Positions 8,918 to 18,161 of a DNA stretch of 21,079 nucleotides are shown here, piece after piece (position 1 is the first letter of the stretch; every line of letters begins with the position of its first letter). The translations under genes were made by a program, and so were the position numbers. The notes below the pieces were generated by a model. The model was not told where the DNA came from and did not search any database. It was given only the letters and a program-made list of their open reading frames with translations. The DNA comes from Flavobacteriaceae bacterium (GTDB lineage Bacteria > Bacteroidota > Bacteroidia > Flavobacteriales > Flavobacteriaceae): positions 1 through 21,079 of the forward strand of contig NZQO01000006.1 of NCBI GenBank assembly GCA_002693605.1. Direction: 5' to 3'.

Positions 8918-9529
8918 TTGAGACAAAATTCAGATCAATACTATTTTATATTTAGAGATTGGAGCTTAGACCCCAACCAATGGTCTATGCTAATAGATAG
9001 CGTCGCCGTTATACTTGCCGTATTGGGCGTAATTTTAGCTTATATTTTATATAAAAAGCAACGCCGCGACAAGGCTCACGTCGCATTCCAATTTTTTCAA
9101 TCCTCGATACCCCACTTAAAATGGTCTATGGAAAATACCGTGGGCGATCTCCAAGAATTCTCCCATTCCTTAGATTTGGAAAATTTCATTAGCCCGGTAA
9201 TGTCCGCTTCGTTAAACGATAAGTTTCTACAAAAGGTAAACCTGATCCATTTAAATCGGTTCTATAAAACAGAACGGGAAAATAAACACGATAATTTCAG
9301 GCAATTTTTGGTCGATTCAAATTTTTTCGGTGACTACCACTCGTATATCTCCCAGGAAATTAATTTCTTACAAACCAATTATGCGGCGTCCAAGTCAGCT
9401 CCAGAAGCTATAAATTCAGCTACCACGAAGCAAAAGTTAAGAACCGTTCTAGAAAGAGATATCGAAAAATTCGAACAGGTACTAACGAACCTAAATATCC
9501 TTCTAGAAAGCGAAAATGTTGATTTCTAG
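8918..9529 (+). CDS. single-helix membrane protein of unknown function
   Basis: 203 residues if read from TTG at 8918 (an in-frame stop lies at 8909-8911), or 180 from the first ATG at 8987. The longer form adds a polar N-terminus RQNSDQYYFIFRDW that reads like real protein; the ATG form would begin almost at the membrane helix. One helix at about residues 25-46 (DSVAVILAVLGVILAYILY) is followed by KKQRRDK, predicting the large C-terminal domain in the cytoplasm. The remainder is helical and charged, ending in LERDIEKFEQVLTNLNILLESE. The layout (short outside end, one helix, cytosolic helical domain) resembles small sensor or abortive-infection-like proteins, but no family motif is recognised. 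It is divergent from the pel-like operon and ends 30 bp from the convergent propeller gene. Confidence 0.7.
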   Translation: MRQNSDQYYFIFRDWSLDPNQWSMLIDSVAVILAVLGVILAYILYKKQRRDKAHVAFQFFQSSIPHLKWSMENTVGDLQEFSHSLDLENFISPVMSASLNDKFLQKVNLIHLNRFYKTERENKHDNFRQFLVDSNFFGDYHSYISQEINFLQTNYAASKSAPEAINSATTKQKLRTVLERDIEKFEQVLTNLNILLESENVDF

Positions 9530-9559
9530 TTATAAAGCAACTGCACAGGCGTCAACCAA

Positions 9560-12500
9560 TTAATTGCCTACATCAAACCCCTTTGCTTGGCTCTGAAGTT
9601 GCCGAAATTGCGACTGCAATTTCCGCAATTGTTTTACGGTATCTTGGCCCGCGCGCTGGTCGGCACCGCTCAACATCCCGTATACATATTCTATTTGAGA
9701 TAGCAACATTTGCTGCGGATAAGCTCCCTCGGCGTTCTTGAGTGACTGTAGCATCGTTTCGATAGCTTCTCGCTGCGCCGTGCTAAGTTCAGCGCTATTC
9801 AGCTCATCCTCCAAGTCCACCTGTAATTTTCTGGCTTCCGATAACAATTCGATGGCCTCCAATTGTAAAGCCGTCTGTTCTTTAATGACCTCGGTGGTTA
9901 TGCCGGTTTCGGCGGCGCGAGGGTCTAGCCTAAATTCAAATTCTTGCTGTAATGCTTGGCCGTTAACCGTAAGAGTTGCCGTATACATCCCCGGGGGCAC
10001 CATAGGTCCATTCTTATACCGGCGCTTCATATCTTTTGCCCAAGGTCCCTTTTGCAGCACGTCCCAATTAAAACGGTTAATTCCTGGTGCATTCGAGAGT
10101 TTGGAATCGACATAGCGGTACGTACGGCTCATCATCATATTTTCTTCGGAAATTTCCGCATCTACCACCGTTGTATCACTTAAAATAGTGGCTACGGTTT
10201 GATTATTTGCGTCTCGAATTTCCAACTGTAGATTCTTGGATGCAACCCCTTGCGGAAGGTAATAATCAATGCTCACATGGGTTCGCGGATATTCCGGAAA
10301 TCCTTCATGACTCACCATTGGGTAACGATACCTAATGGTAGTATTGGGTTGGAACAAGACAGGCGATGTGCCCAACTGCTGGATTTTTGTGTTCCGCAAC
10401 GCAGTCATATTATCTAAAATCCAAAAACCACGGCCCATTGTACTCAAAACCAAATCGCCGCGAACCAATTTAATGTCGGTAATAGGCGTAACCGGTAGGT
10501 TTTGCTGAAAGGATTGCCAGGTGTTGCCGTCGTTAAGCGAAACGAACATCCCGAATTCTGTACCCGCAAAGAGTAATCCCTCGCGCTCTGGGTCTTCCCG
10601 CAGGACCCGAGTGGGTGCATCGGCGGGAATGCCGTTCGTTCCATCGCTGATATATTCCCAGCTCTCACCGAAATTTTCAGTTTTATAGAGGTACGGCCTA
10701 TCGTCTCCCAGCAGGTGCATGTCGACTGCAATATAAGCCTTGGCTGGATTAAATTGCGAAGGTTCAATGGACTCTACCCGGCCGCCCTTCGGTAATTTTT
10801 TCGGGGTCACGTTCTTCCACGTATTCCCCCCGTTGGTAGTGACCGAGACGACCCCGTCGTTAGATCCGGTCCAGATAACCCCGGCCTGTACTGGCGATTC
10901 ACGAATGGAATATAAGGTACTGTAGTACTCCTCGCCCGTAATGTCACGGGTTATGGGACTTCCGGAAATAACTTGTTTATCCTCTTCAAAAGCCGTTAGG
11001 TCTGGAGAAATAGTTTCCCAAGTTACGCCATCGTCGGAGGTTCTATGCACAAATTGCGAGCCGTGGTAAACTACATCGGGATTATGCGGCGAAACATGTA
11101 CGGGCGCTACCCGTTGGAAACGGTATTCCAAATCCTTAGGGTTGTGTCCATAAATATTGTACGCCCCAACATAATAGCTCTTTTCTGTTCCCGTACGCTT
11201 GTCGAAAACCCCAAACCGCCCCTTGCAGTTGGCATATATGATGTTATGGTTGCCCGGTTTTGGTACTGCGGGGCCCGTTTCGCAGCCGCCCGTATTAATG
11301 ATCCATCCGGTATCGGAATCCTGAATGGCGTAGGGCGGAAAACTGGGTACCGCAACAGTGGTATAATTGTCCTGTTGGCCACCGTACAGCCAATAGGGGT
11401 ACTGGTCATCTACTTCCACCTGGTAAATTTCGGCAGTGGGCTGGTTAAATTGCGTAGACCACGTTTTGCCGCCGTTGTGGCTAACATTAGCACCGCCGTC
11501 ATTTGCCTGTATCAGCAAATCGGGATTGTGTGGGTTTAGCCATATGTCGTGGTTATCGCCATGCGGTACGCTCATCTCGGTCCATGAAATTCCACCATTG
11601 GTGGATTTCAATAACGGGTTGGCGTTGGAGTAAATGATATCGGGGTTGGTTGGATCCAGTTCCAGGTTGGTATAATAAAAAGGTCTATTTACCAAGCCCT
11701 TGTTATTCGAAATATGTGCGAATGACTTGCCTTGGTTCACCGATTTATAGAGGCCTCCCTCCTGCCCCGGCGCTTCGATTACGGCATACAAAATACTTGA
11801 ATCTACCGCCGAAACCGCCAAATCGATTTTACCGATGAGACCCTGCGGAAGTCCCTCTTCGAGCTTCACCCAATCCTTCCCGGCGTTGACCGATTTGTAA
11901 ATTCCACCTTCCGGATTCTCCCCGCCCGAAATAATAGTCCAAGGCCTACGTTGTCCCTTCCAGGCCGCGGCGTATACAATATTAGGATTTCCCGGAAGCA
12001 ATTCAAGATCTGCAAATCCTACACTATCGGAAACGAACAGTACTTTTTCCCAAGTTTGGCCTCCGTTGGTGGTTTTATAAATACCTCTTTCCGAAGAATC
12101 CTTAAAGGCATTCCCTATGGCAGCCACCCATACGATGTTGTGGTCGTTCGGGTCGATTTCAACAGCGCCTATTTGCCCTACTTCACGAAGGCCAATATGC
12201 TCCCAGGTTTTCCCGGCGTCGATAGACTTGTAAACTCCCTTCCCGGCAATGACATTGCTGCGTAGCCCATCAGATCCGGTTCCTACGTACACAACGTTTG
12301 GATCGCTCGGGGCGACCTCGATCGCGCCAATGGAGGGTGTTTCAAAAAAACCATCGGAAACGTTGTGCCAGCTGGTGCCGTAATCGCTAGATTTCCATAC
12401 CCCACCCCCCGTGGCGCCAAGGTAGAAGGTACTAGGTTGTTGCGGTATACCCGTAACCGTGGTTACGCGGCCTCCGCGCTGCGGGCCCACGTTTCGGTAT

Positions 12501-12586
12501 TGAAAGGCCGAAAAGTCTTGGGCAAAACTGAAGGTGGCAATGAGGCAAAAACAAAGTGACTGAAGGGAACGTACTGCTGAAAACAT
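9560..12586 (-). CDS. secreted sortilin/BNR-type beta-propeller protein (annotated in the family as glycosyl hydrolase)
   Basis: 1008 residues. Signal peptide 1-22 (LCFCLIATFSFAQ). After the family-typical YRNVGPQRGGRVTTV there are about eleven Asp-box (BNR) motifs of the type SxDxGxTW, such as SSDYGTSW, SIDAGKTW, TTNGGQTW, SVNAGKDW, STNGGISW, SHNGGKTW, TSDDGVTW, TTNGGNTW, TENFGESW and SLNDGNTW. They form one or two sialidase/VPS10-like propellers up to about residue 730. A beta-sandwich follows (VPPGMYTATLTVNGQ, near residue 880), then a helical, coiled-coil-like C-terminus. No T9SS sorting domain is visible, so it probably stays in the periplasm or is anchored otherwise. Although often labelled glycosyl hydrolase, catalytic sialidase residues are not evident; substrate unknown. 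A paralogue starts at 19297. Confidence 0.9.
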   Translation of the reverse strand: MFSAVRSLQSLCFCLIATFSFAQDFSAFQYRNVGPQRGGRVTTVTGIPQQPSTFYLGATGGGVWKSSDYGTSWHNVSDGFFETPSIGAIEVAPSDPNVVYVGTGSDGLRSNVIAGKGVYKSIDAGKTWEHIGLREVGQIGAVEIDPNDHNIVWVAAIGNAFKDSSERGIYKTTNGGQTWEKVLFVSDSVGFADLELLPGNPNIVYAAAWKGQRRPWTIISGGENPEGGIYKSVNAGKDWVKLEEGLPQGLIGKIDLAVSAVDSSILYAVIEAPGQEGGLYKSVNQGKSFAHISNNKGLVNRPFYYTNLELDPTNPDIIYSNANPLLKSTNGGISWTEMSVPHGDNHDIWLNPHNPDLLIQANDGGANVSHNGGKTWSTQFNQPTAEIYQVEVDDQYPYWLYGGQQDNYTTVAVPSFPPYAIQDSDTGWIINTGGCETGPAVPKPGNHNIIYANCKGRFGVFDKRTGTEKSYYVGAYNIYGHNPKDLEYRFQRVAPVHVSPHNPDVVYHGSQFVHRTSDDGVTWETISPDLTAFEEDKQVISGSPITRDITGEEYYSTLYSIRESPVQAGVIWTGSNDGVVSVTTNGGNTWKNVTPKKLPKGGRVESIEPSQFNPAKAYIAVDMHLLGDDRPYLYKTENFGESWEYISDGTNGIPADAPTRVLREDPEREGLLFAGTEFGMFVSLNDGNTWQSFQQNLPVTPITDIKLVRGDLVLSTMGRGFWILDNMTALRNTKIQQLGTSPVLFQPNTTIRYRYPMVSHEGFPEYPRTHVSIDYYLPQGVASKNLQLEIRDANNQTVATILSDTTVVDAEISEENMMMSRTYRYVDSKLSNAPGINRFNWDVLQKGPWAKDMKRRYKNGPMVPPGMYTATLTVNGQALQQEFEFRLDPRAAETGITTEVIKEQTALQLEAIELLSEARKLQVDLEDELNSAELSTAQREAIETMLQSLKNAEGAYPQQMLLSQIEYVYGMLSGADQRAGQDTVKQLRKLQSQFRQLQSQAKGFDVGN

Positions 12587-12928
12587 AGGTGTGGCTTAAT
12601 ATTTTGGCTAAAGTTACTGAAATATTCGATTTTGCCAAGCCGTTGAACGATCTAGTAACTTGATGCTGGACTATGTGGCTCCTATGTAGCCGAATAGAAT
12701 ATAAATCTGTTGATTTGTAGGTTTTTTCCTATAATCTGATAAAGGTATATGGAAATTATTCAACTATTTTTCAGTCAGCTACTTATCCCGCTAAAGTCTT
12801 AATTATAACTAGTTTGTATCGATTAAATGCACATAAATCTGTTAAAATGTAAAAATATAGTATAATCTCATTTTTATCTTTAACAAATAGTTATATATTC
12901 GACCCCGAATTTTAATACCCAAATCATT
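12587..12928. other. divergent intergenic region between propeller and adhesin genes
   Basis: 342 bp, AT-rich towards the right. It holds a promoter-like pair for the leftward gene (separate entry). For the rightward adhesin gene the best box is TATCTTTA at 12875-12882, one base off TAnnTTTG and about 47 bp before the ATG. The 11-mer ATAAATCTGTT occurs twice in direct orientation (12701-12711 and 12833-12843). No coding sequence was found. Confidence 0.55.
12609..12638 (-). promoter_or_regulatory. candidate Bacteroidota promoter for the 1008-residue propeller gene
   Basis: On the minus strand TTG (12638-12636) is followed after 19 bp by TAACTTTA (12616-12609), one base from the TAnnTTTG -7 consensus of Bacteroidota. 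The ATG lies 22 bp further on at 12586. Spacing fits, but the box is imperfect. Confidence 0.4.
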
Positions 12929-15900
12929 ATGAATGAACAACTACCCCGCTCAAGGAGGTCTAATCGGTCCTTTTTGAATTTGAAACACTATTGGCATCCT
13001 ACCCTAGTAAGGATGGCTACATTATTCGCGGTGGCCCTACTGGCGCAAACGTCGTTTGCCCAGGCACCACCCCCGAACTGCTTTATCGATCTCGGATTAG
13101 ATTCATGGAGCGTGGAGGGAAATCCCTCTAACGGAAACTGGGTACCCTCCCCCGACGGCAGTAACGTACGCCAAACAATTAACAGCAACCCTTCATTTTA
13201 CGTGAGCAATGCTGAATATTTCAACACCACTATCCAGGGTGAGTTCCGGGTTGAAACTGGCAATGACGATGACTTTATCGGATTCGTTATGGGATATAAG
13301 TCCCCCAACTCTGGAACCCCGAACAATGAGTATCGAATGATCCTGTTCGACTGGAAACAGGCACTACAAACCTGTGCTGCCGCAGAGATGCGCCTATCAC
13401 GCATTCAGGGCACCTCGGCCGATCTAAACAATACTTTTTGGTGCCAAACAGATCCTATTACCAATGTACTGGCACGGAGTAACGCGCTGGGCGGTTGGGC
13501 CGACAATACAACTTATACCTTTCAGGTAGAGTACGGGGCCACGAATATTAGCGTGTGGGTAAACGGAACCCAGGTGTTTGACGTGGACGGTAGTTTTGAG
13601 AGTGGCCGTTTCGGATTTTACAACTATTCGCAGGAAGCTACTCTATATCAAAATTTTTCCTTGCCATTTTCGGCTGTGATAAACAAAACCGATGTTAGCT
13701 GTACCGGGGCCAATGACGGGGCTGCTACGGCTGTAGTGTCAGATTTTGCTACGGGACCGTATAACTATTTATGGAGCAACAATGCTACTACCCAAAGTAT
13801 TTCTGGTCTCGCACCGGGCGACTATTCGGTAGTCGTTACTTCGCAAGACGGTTGTACCGCTAATGCTTCGGTGACTATTGGTACCACCCCTGATAACACG
13901 GCACCAACTGCCGTGTGCCAGGACGTAACCGTCACCTTAGACGGTTTGGGCAATGCGAGTATTACCGCAGCCGAGGTTAATAACGGCTCTTCCGATAATT
14001 GCGGAATCGCATCGTACGCAATTGACCGAAGCAGTTTCACCTGTTCCGATCTGGGGTCGAACGCCGTTACGCTTACGGTAACCGACACCAACGGAAATAC
14101 CGCTAGTTGCATGGCTACTGTAACCGTGCAAGACACTACTCCCCCATCGGTTGCGGTACAGGATATTACACGTCAGCTATCCGATCCTGCCGGGGTCAAT
14201 ATCACACCCGCAATGGTTGTTACAAGCGCTAGCGATAACTGTAGCTTAAACTATTCGCTAAGCCAGACTAATTTCAGCTGTGCCGATATCGGTACCAACG
14301 TTATTCAGTTAACCACCTCCGATAACACGGGGAACACGGTGGTCGACAACGTAACCGTTACCATTACCGCTCCAGAGCCTTATGTAGTAACAACTTCTGG
14401 AGTTAATGTGGTAACGGATCCCGCAACGGCTTCTACTATAGACAGCGGCGTCTCGGTAAACTTTGGCAGCACCGTGAACGGCGCACTAATTTCAATTGCC
14501 GATAACTTAATCTCCGGAGACGTATTGTCACTCAACAGTGCCTATACCTTGCCTGCTGGTGTAACAGCTTCGTACAATGCCGGTTCGGGTATATTGACCA
14601 TTAACGGGTCTATGAGCCAGGCCCAGGCTGAAACCTTGTTCCGCAACGTTCAGTTTAGCACTACGAGTTCAGATTCTAACGACCGAACTATTCAATTTAC
14701 CTTGGGCAACAGTATTGCCAACACCGAAAATGGTCATTATTACGAATATATCGTCGGAAACTTTACGTGGCAACAAGCCAAGGCCGATGCGGCAACCCGC
14801 AGTCTATACGGACTGCAAGGTTACCTGGCAACAGTTACCTCGTTGACCGAAAATGATTTTATCCGTAACAACCTAGTCAACGACGGTTGGCTTGGCGGCT
14901 CAGATGATTTCGCACAGATCAACAGTGCCCTAGGCACCAATACCTACGCCAATCAAGGCGCAAGTGAAGGTCTTTGGCATTGGGTTACCGGTCCCGAAGC
15001 GGGAACCCAGTTCAGCACGGGCGGCACAGCATTGCCCGGCGAATATGCCAACTGGAACACTGGTGAACCAAACAACTCAGGAAGCAACGAGCACTACCTC
15101 CAAATATTTTTTGCCAACGAAGGCCGATGGAACGACTTGCCCAACTCCAGTTTGTTAGGCTATATCGTTGAGTACGGCGGTTTGGCAGGAGACAATAATT
15201 GTTATAGTTTTTCAGGTGAAAAGGTGCTCCAGCTAAACCAAGTTCCAATTATTACTGCAATAGACGATGCGACCGGCTGTCCGGGAACACAGTTCGACCA
15301 AACCGTCATAGTATCAGATGTAGAGGACGCCACTGCCGATATAACCGTTACCGCAACTTCGAACAACCAGAGCTTGGTTACCGATGGGAGCATCTCGGTT
15401 AGCTTTAACGGAACTGATTTCGACCTTAGCTTTACGCCCCAGGGTGTAGTTCAGGGAAGCGCTACCATTACCGTTACTGCAACCGACACGCAGGGAGCTA
15501 GTAGCACCGAAGCATTTATTTTTACTTCGGAAGACACTGAGGCCCCAGTTGCGGTGTGCCAGAATATTACGGTGCAATTGGATGCCAATGGACAAGCTAC
15601 CATTACCGCTGGCGATATCGACAACGGCTCAACCGATAACTGTGGCATTGCAAGCAGAACTATAGACGTGACTTCATTCAACTGTTCTAATGTAGGAACA
15701 AATTCAGTTATCTTAACCGTAGATGATGGTAATGGAAATACCGCTACTTGTACTTCTACCGTAACCGTTGAGGACAACGTGGCCCCGACGGCCAGTTGCG
15801 TGGCACCGTTCACCGTACAGCTCGACGCCAACGGACAGGCTAGCATAACTGCTGCCGATATCGACAACAGCTCGACCGATGCCTGTGGCGTTGCCAGCAC

Positions 15901-17758
15901 CTCGATAGACGTGAGCTCGTTCGACTGCTCAAACGTGGGCGACAATACCGTGACCCTTACCGTAACCGATGTTAACGGTAATAGCTCGACCTGTACTACC
16001 ATCGTAACCGTGGAGGACAACGTGGCGCCGACGGCCAGCTGCGTGGCACCGTTCACCGTACAGCTCGACGCCAACGGTGAGGCCACCATCTCGGTTGCCG
16101 ACATTGACGACGGCTCGACCGATGCCTGTGGCGTTGCCAGCACCGCGATAGACGTGAGCTCGTTCGACTGCTCGAACGTGGGCGACAATCCCGTGACCCT
16201 TACCGTCACCGATAACAACGGGAACAGCTCGACCTGCACCACTACCGTAACGGTTCAGGACAACGTGGCGCCCATCGTGGTCTGCCCGGCCGACACCACC
16301 GCGAACACCGACCCGGGCGACTGCTTCGCCACGGTAATATTTGCTGACGCGATCGCGTTCGACGCCTGCGGCATCGCCTCGGTAACCCAAACGGGCGGCC
16401 TTCCAAGCGGGAGCCAATTCCCCGTCGGGGTTAGCACCGTAGAGTTCACGGCCGTTGACGTGAACGGGAACAGCCAGGTATGCAGCTTCACCGTTACCGT
16501 TGCCGACAGCGAGCCAGCGGTGGCCGTGTGCCAGGATATAACCGTCCAGCTCGACGCATCGGGCGTGGCGACCATAGCGCCGTCCGACCTGGATGGGGGC
16601 TCGACAGACAACTGCGGCGTGGCCTCCTTGGCCCTCAGCCAGGACACTTTCGACTGCTCAAACGTGGGTGCTAATACGGTAACCCTTTTGGTGACCGACA
16701 ACAATGGCAACGTATCCACCTGTGCCGCTACCGTAACCGTGGAGGATCTTACCGCACCGGTGGTGGCCTGCCAGGACGTTACCGTGCAACTGGGCGCCGA
16801 TGGCACCGCGACCGTATCGGGCGCCGATATCGACAACGGCTCGACCGATGCCTGCGGCATCGTGGCCTACGAGCTTGACACCGATACCTTCGACTGCTCG
16901 ATGGTGGGCGACAACCTGGTTACCCTTACCGTGACCGACGCCAACGGGAACCAAGCCAGCTGTACCGCCACCGTTACGGTGGAGGACACCGCGGCCCCCG
17001 TGCTGGCCTGTAAGGACATTACCCTCGCCCTCGGCGCCGACGGCACCGCGACCATTACGGCCGCTGACGTGATTGACTCGCTCGAAGACAACTGCGCCAT
17101 CGCTACCACTGCGGTAGACATCACGGAGTTCGACTGTGCCGATATAGGAACCACTGTACAGGTTCAGGTATTCGCACAGGATTCCAGCGGGAACCTATCT
17201 ACCTGCTTTGCCAACGTGAGCGTGGTGGACGACCTGGCACCCGTGGTGAGCTGTCCGGGCAACCAAACTGTCGATCCCGGAACCAACAACCTGTTCTACG
17301 TAGTACCTGACTATTTTGCGGAAGGTAGTGCTGCGGCTCAGGATAACTGTACCGATCCTGTTATCATCACCTCGCAGGAGCCGGCACCGGGAAGCCTATT
17401 GTCCGACGGCACGTACACCGTGACACTGACCGCCGAGGACGCCGAGGGCAACCTGGGGACGTGCAGCTTCGAGCTTACAGTGGAGAGCGTATTGGGCACA
17501 GGAAGCAACCTTCCAAACCAGCCCAAGATTGCACTTTACCCGAACCCAGCCACCAATGCAGTTCATATTAGCAATCCATCGGCTATTGGGGTAGATCGCG
17601 TTGTGATATATGATCTAACAGGCAGAATGGTGAAGACCGTTGCTGGTTCGCATTTGAGTGATTCGCCAATTGACATTTCAGAATTGGCGAGTGCAACATA
17701 TATGGTTATGATCTATACTGAACATGGCGCGGTAACGCACCAACTTCTGAAAGAGTAA
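12929..17758 (+). CDS. giant T9SS-exported adhesin with SprB, C-type lectin and HYR-like repeats
   Basis: 1609 residues. Signal peptide with a long basic N-region (1-45, core ATLFAVALLAQTSFAQ). Domains in order: thrombospondin-C/LamG-like sandwich (about 50-246, with DDDFIGFVMGY); SprB repeat (about 250-318, ending CTANASVTI); two HYR-like repeats (about 323-480); a beta domain (about 483-597); a C-type lectin domain (about 600-752) with the sugar/Ca motif EPN at 713-715 and WND at 734-736; an Ig-like domain (770-866); then eight repeats of about 80 residues (870-1518), mostly with four Cys each and the pattern DNCG/DACG. It ends in a type A T9SS sorting domain (1533-1609: ALYPNP, VVIYDLTGRMV, ISELASATYMVMI). 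It should be exported through the type IX pathway and attached to or released from the surface; the lectin domain suggests glycan binding. Single gene with its own terminator. Confidence 0.92.
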   Translation: MNEQLPRSRRSNRSFLNLKHYWHPTLVRMATLFAVALLAQTSFAQAPPPNCFIDLGLDSWSVEGNPSNGNWVPSPDGSNVRQTINSNPSFYVSNAEYFNTTIQGEFRVETGNDDDFIGFVMGYKSPNSGTPNNEYRMILFDWKQALQTCAAAEMRLSRIQGTSADLNNTFWCQTDPITNVLARSNALGGWADNTTYTFQVEYGATNISVWVNGTQVFDVDGSFESGRFGFYNYSQEATLYQNFSLPFSAVINKTDVSCTGANDGAATAVVSDFATGPYNYLWSNNATTQSISGLAPGDYSVVVTSQDGCTANASVTIGTTPDNTAPTAVCQDVTVTLDGLGNASITAAEVNNGSSDNCGIASYAIDRSSFTCSDLGSNAVTLTVTDTNGNTASCMATVTVQDTTPPSVAVQDITRQLSDPAGVNITPAMVVTSASDNCSLNYSLSQTNFSCADIGTNVIQLTTSDNTGNTVVDNVTVTITAPEPYVVTTSGVNVVTDPATASTIDSGVSVNFGSTVNGALISIADNLISGDVLSLNSAYTLPAGVTASYNAGSGILTINGSMSQAQAETLFRNVQFSTTSSDSNDRTIQFTLGNSIANTENGHYYEYIVGNFTWQQAKADAATRSLYGLQGYLATVTSLTENDFIRNNLVNDGWLGGSDDFAQINSALGTNTYANQGASEGLWHWVTGPEAGTQFSTGGTALPGEYANWNTGEPNNSGSNEHYLQIFFANEGRWNDLPNSSLLGYIVEYGGLAGDNNCYSFSGEKVLQLNQVPIITAIDDATGCPGTQFDQTVIVSDVEDATADITVTATSNNQSLVTDGSISVSFNGTDFDLSFTPQGVVQGSATITVTATDTQGASSTEAFIFTSEDTEAPVAVCQNITVQLDANGQATITAGDIDNGSTDNCGIASRTIDVTSFNCSNVGTNSVILTVDDGNGNTATCTSTVTVEDNVAPTASCVAPFTVQLDANGQASITAADIDNSSTDACGVASTSIDVSSFDCSNVGDNTVTLTVTDVNGNSSTCTTIVTVEDNVAPTASCVAPFTVQLDANGEATISVADIDDGSTDACGVASTAIDVSSFDCSNVGDNPVTLTVTDNNGNSSTCTTTVTVQDNVAPIVVCPADTTANTDPGDCFATVIFADAIAFDACGIASVTQTGGLPSGSQFPVGVSTVEFTAVDVNGNSQVCSFTVTVADSEPAVAVCQDITVQLDASGVATIAPSDLDGGSTDNCGVASLALSQDTFDCSNVGANTVTLLVTDNNGNVSTCAATVTVEDLTAPVVACQDVTVQLGADGTATVSGADIDNGSTDACGIVAYELDTDTFDCSMVGDNLVTLTVTDANGNQASCTATVTVEDTAAPVLACKDITLALGADGTATITAADVIDSLEDNCAIATTAVDITEFDCADIGTTVQVQVFAQDSSGNLSTCFANVSVVDDLAPVVSCPGNQTVDPGTNNLFYVVPDYFAEGSAAAQDNCTDPVIITSQEPAPGSLLSDGTYTVTLTAEDAEGNLGTCSFELTVESVLGTGSNLPNQPKIALYPNPATNAVHISNPSAIGVDRVVIYDLTGRMVKTVAGSHLSDSPIDISELASATYMVMIYTEHGAVTHQLLKE
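15536..17482 (+). repeat. in-gene tandem HYR-like repeat block
   Basis: Eight units of about 240 bp start near 15536, 15779, 16022, 16265, 16511, 16748, 16988 and 17228. Most encode the pattern AVCQxITVQLDA ... STDNCGIAS ... FDCSNVG ... VTLTVTDxNGN ... TCxxTVTVED. Units 15779-16021 and 16022-16264 are the closest pair, with about 70 of 81 residues identical and long identical DNA stretches, so they reflect a recent duplication. From about 15780 the DNA is visibly richer in G and C than the first half of the gene. Confidence 0.85.
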
Positions 17759-17775
17759 TTCAGCATGCATTAAAC

Positions 17776-17808
17776 AAAAAACCCCCTTCCGTTGGAAGGG
17801 GGTTTTTT
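17776..17808 (+). terminator. rho-independent terminator of the adhesin gene
   Basis: Perfect stem CCCCCTTCC (17782-17790), loop GTT, GGAAGGGGG (17794-17802), then six T. The flanking A and T runs extend pairing to 15 bp, so it could act in both directions. It begins 18 bp after the adhesin stop. Confidence 0.93.
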
Positions 17809-18002
17809 ATTTCTATCAATTTAAGAGCGTATTTCGTCAACATAACGATTAATTCCTGCACCCGGTCGAATAGTTACTCGCATGTAAGAAACTTCTTCCT
17901 AGAATTTTGTATCTTTAATAGAACCAAATCTTTACGGATACTTCTCCGCCATTTTCTTCTACTGTTGCTATTCGGTTTAAACTAACCTTAAAACACGGGC
18001 TT

Positions 18003-18101
18003 ATGAAGAAAATTTTACACTATGTACAAGTACGATTAGAGCGCTGGTATCCCATTTTAGAGGAATACGGCAGGGCAAGCAGTTATGCCATACATCGATA
18101 A
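18003..18101 (+). CDS. possible 32-residue small protein
   Basis: ATG at 18003 opens a frame of 32 codons starting MKKILHYVQVRLERW and ending in SSYAIHR. It is basic and aromatic-rich, with no membrane helix. A promoter-like TATCTTTA lies about 86 bp upstream (17910-17917). Its position beside a decayed gene means that it could equally be a relic. No family recognised; translation is uncertain. Confidence 0.3.
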   Translation: MKKILHYVQVRLERWYPILEEYGRASSYAIHR

Positions 18102-18161
18102 CTATTAAGCCAAAAGAACAAACCATAAAAACTGGAGGTTCTGGAAGGGGCACGTGGAATT

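Noticed and set aside
8898..8957. Short ATG frame overlapping the TTG start of the unknown membrane protein
   Set aside because: Only about 19 codons, and it does not join the main frame; I see no need for a frameshift because the TTG frame is complete.
12701..12843. Two direct copies of ATAAATCTGTT
   Set aside because: Only two 11-bp copies 121 bp apart, not positioned like operators; weak.
15451..16242. Long minus-strand ORF of 263 codons inside the adhesin gene, with further antisense frames up to 17154
   Set aside because: It mirrors the repeat units of the real gene, has low-complexity composition and no start signal; a shadow of the tandem repeats.
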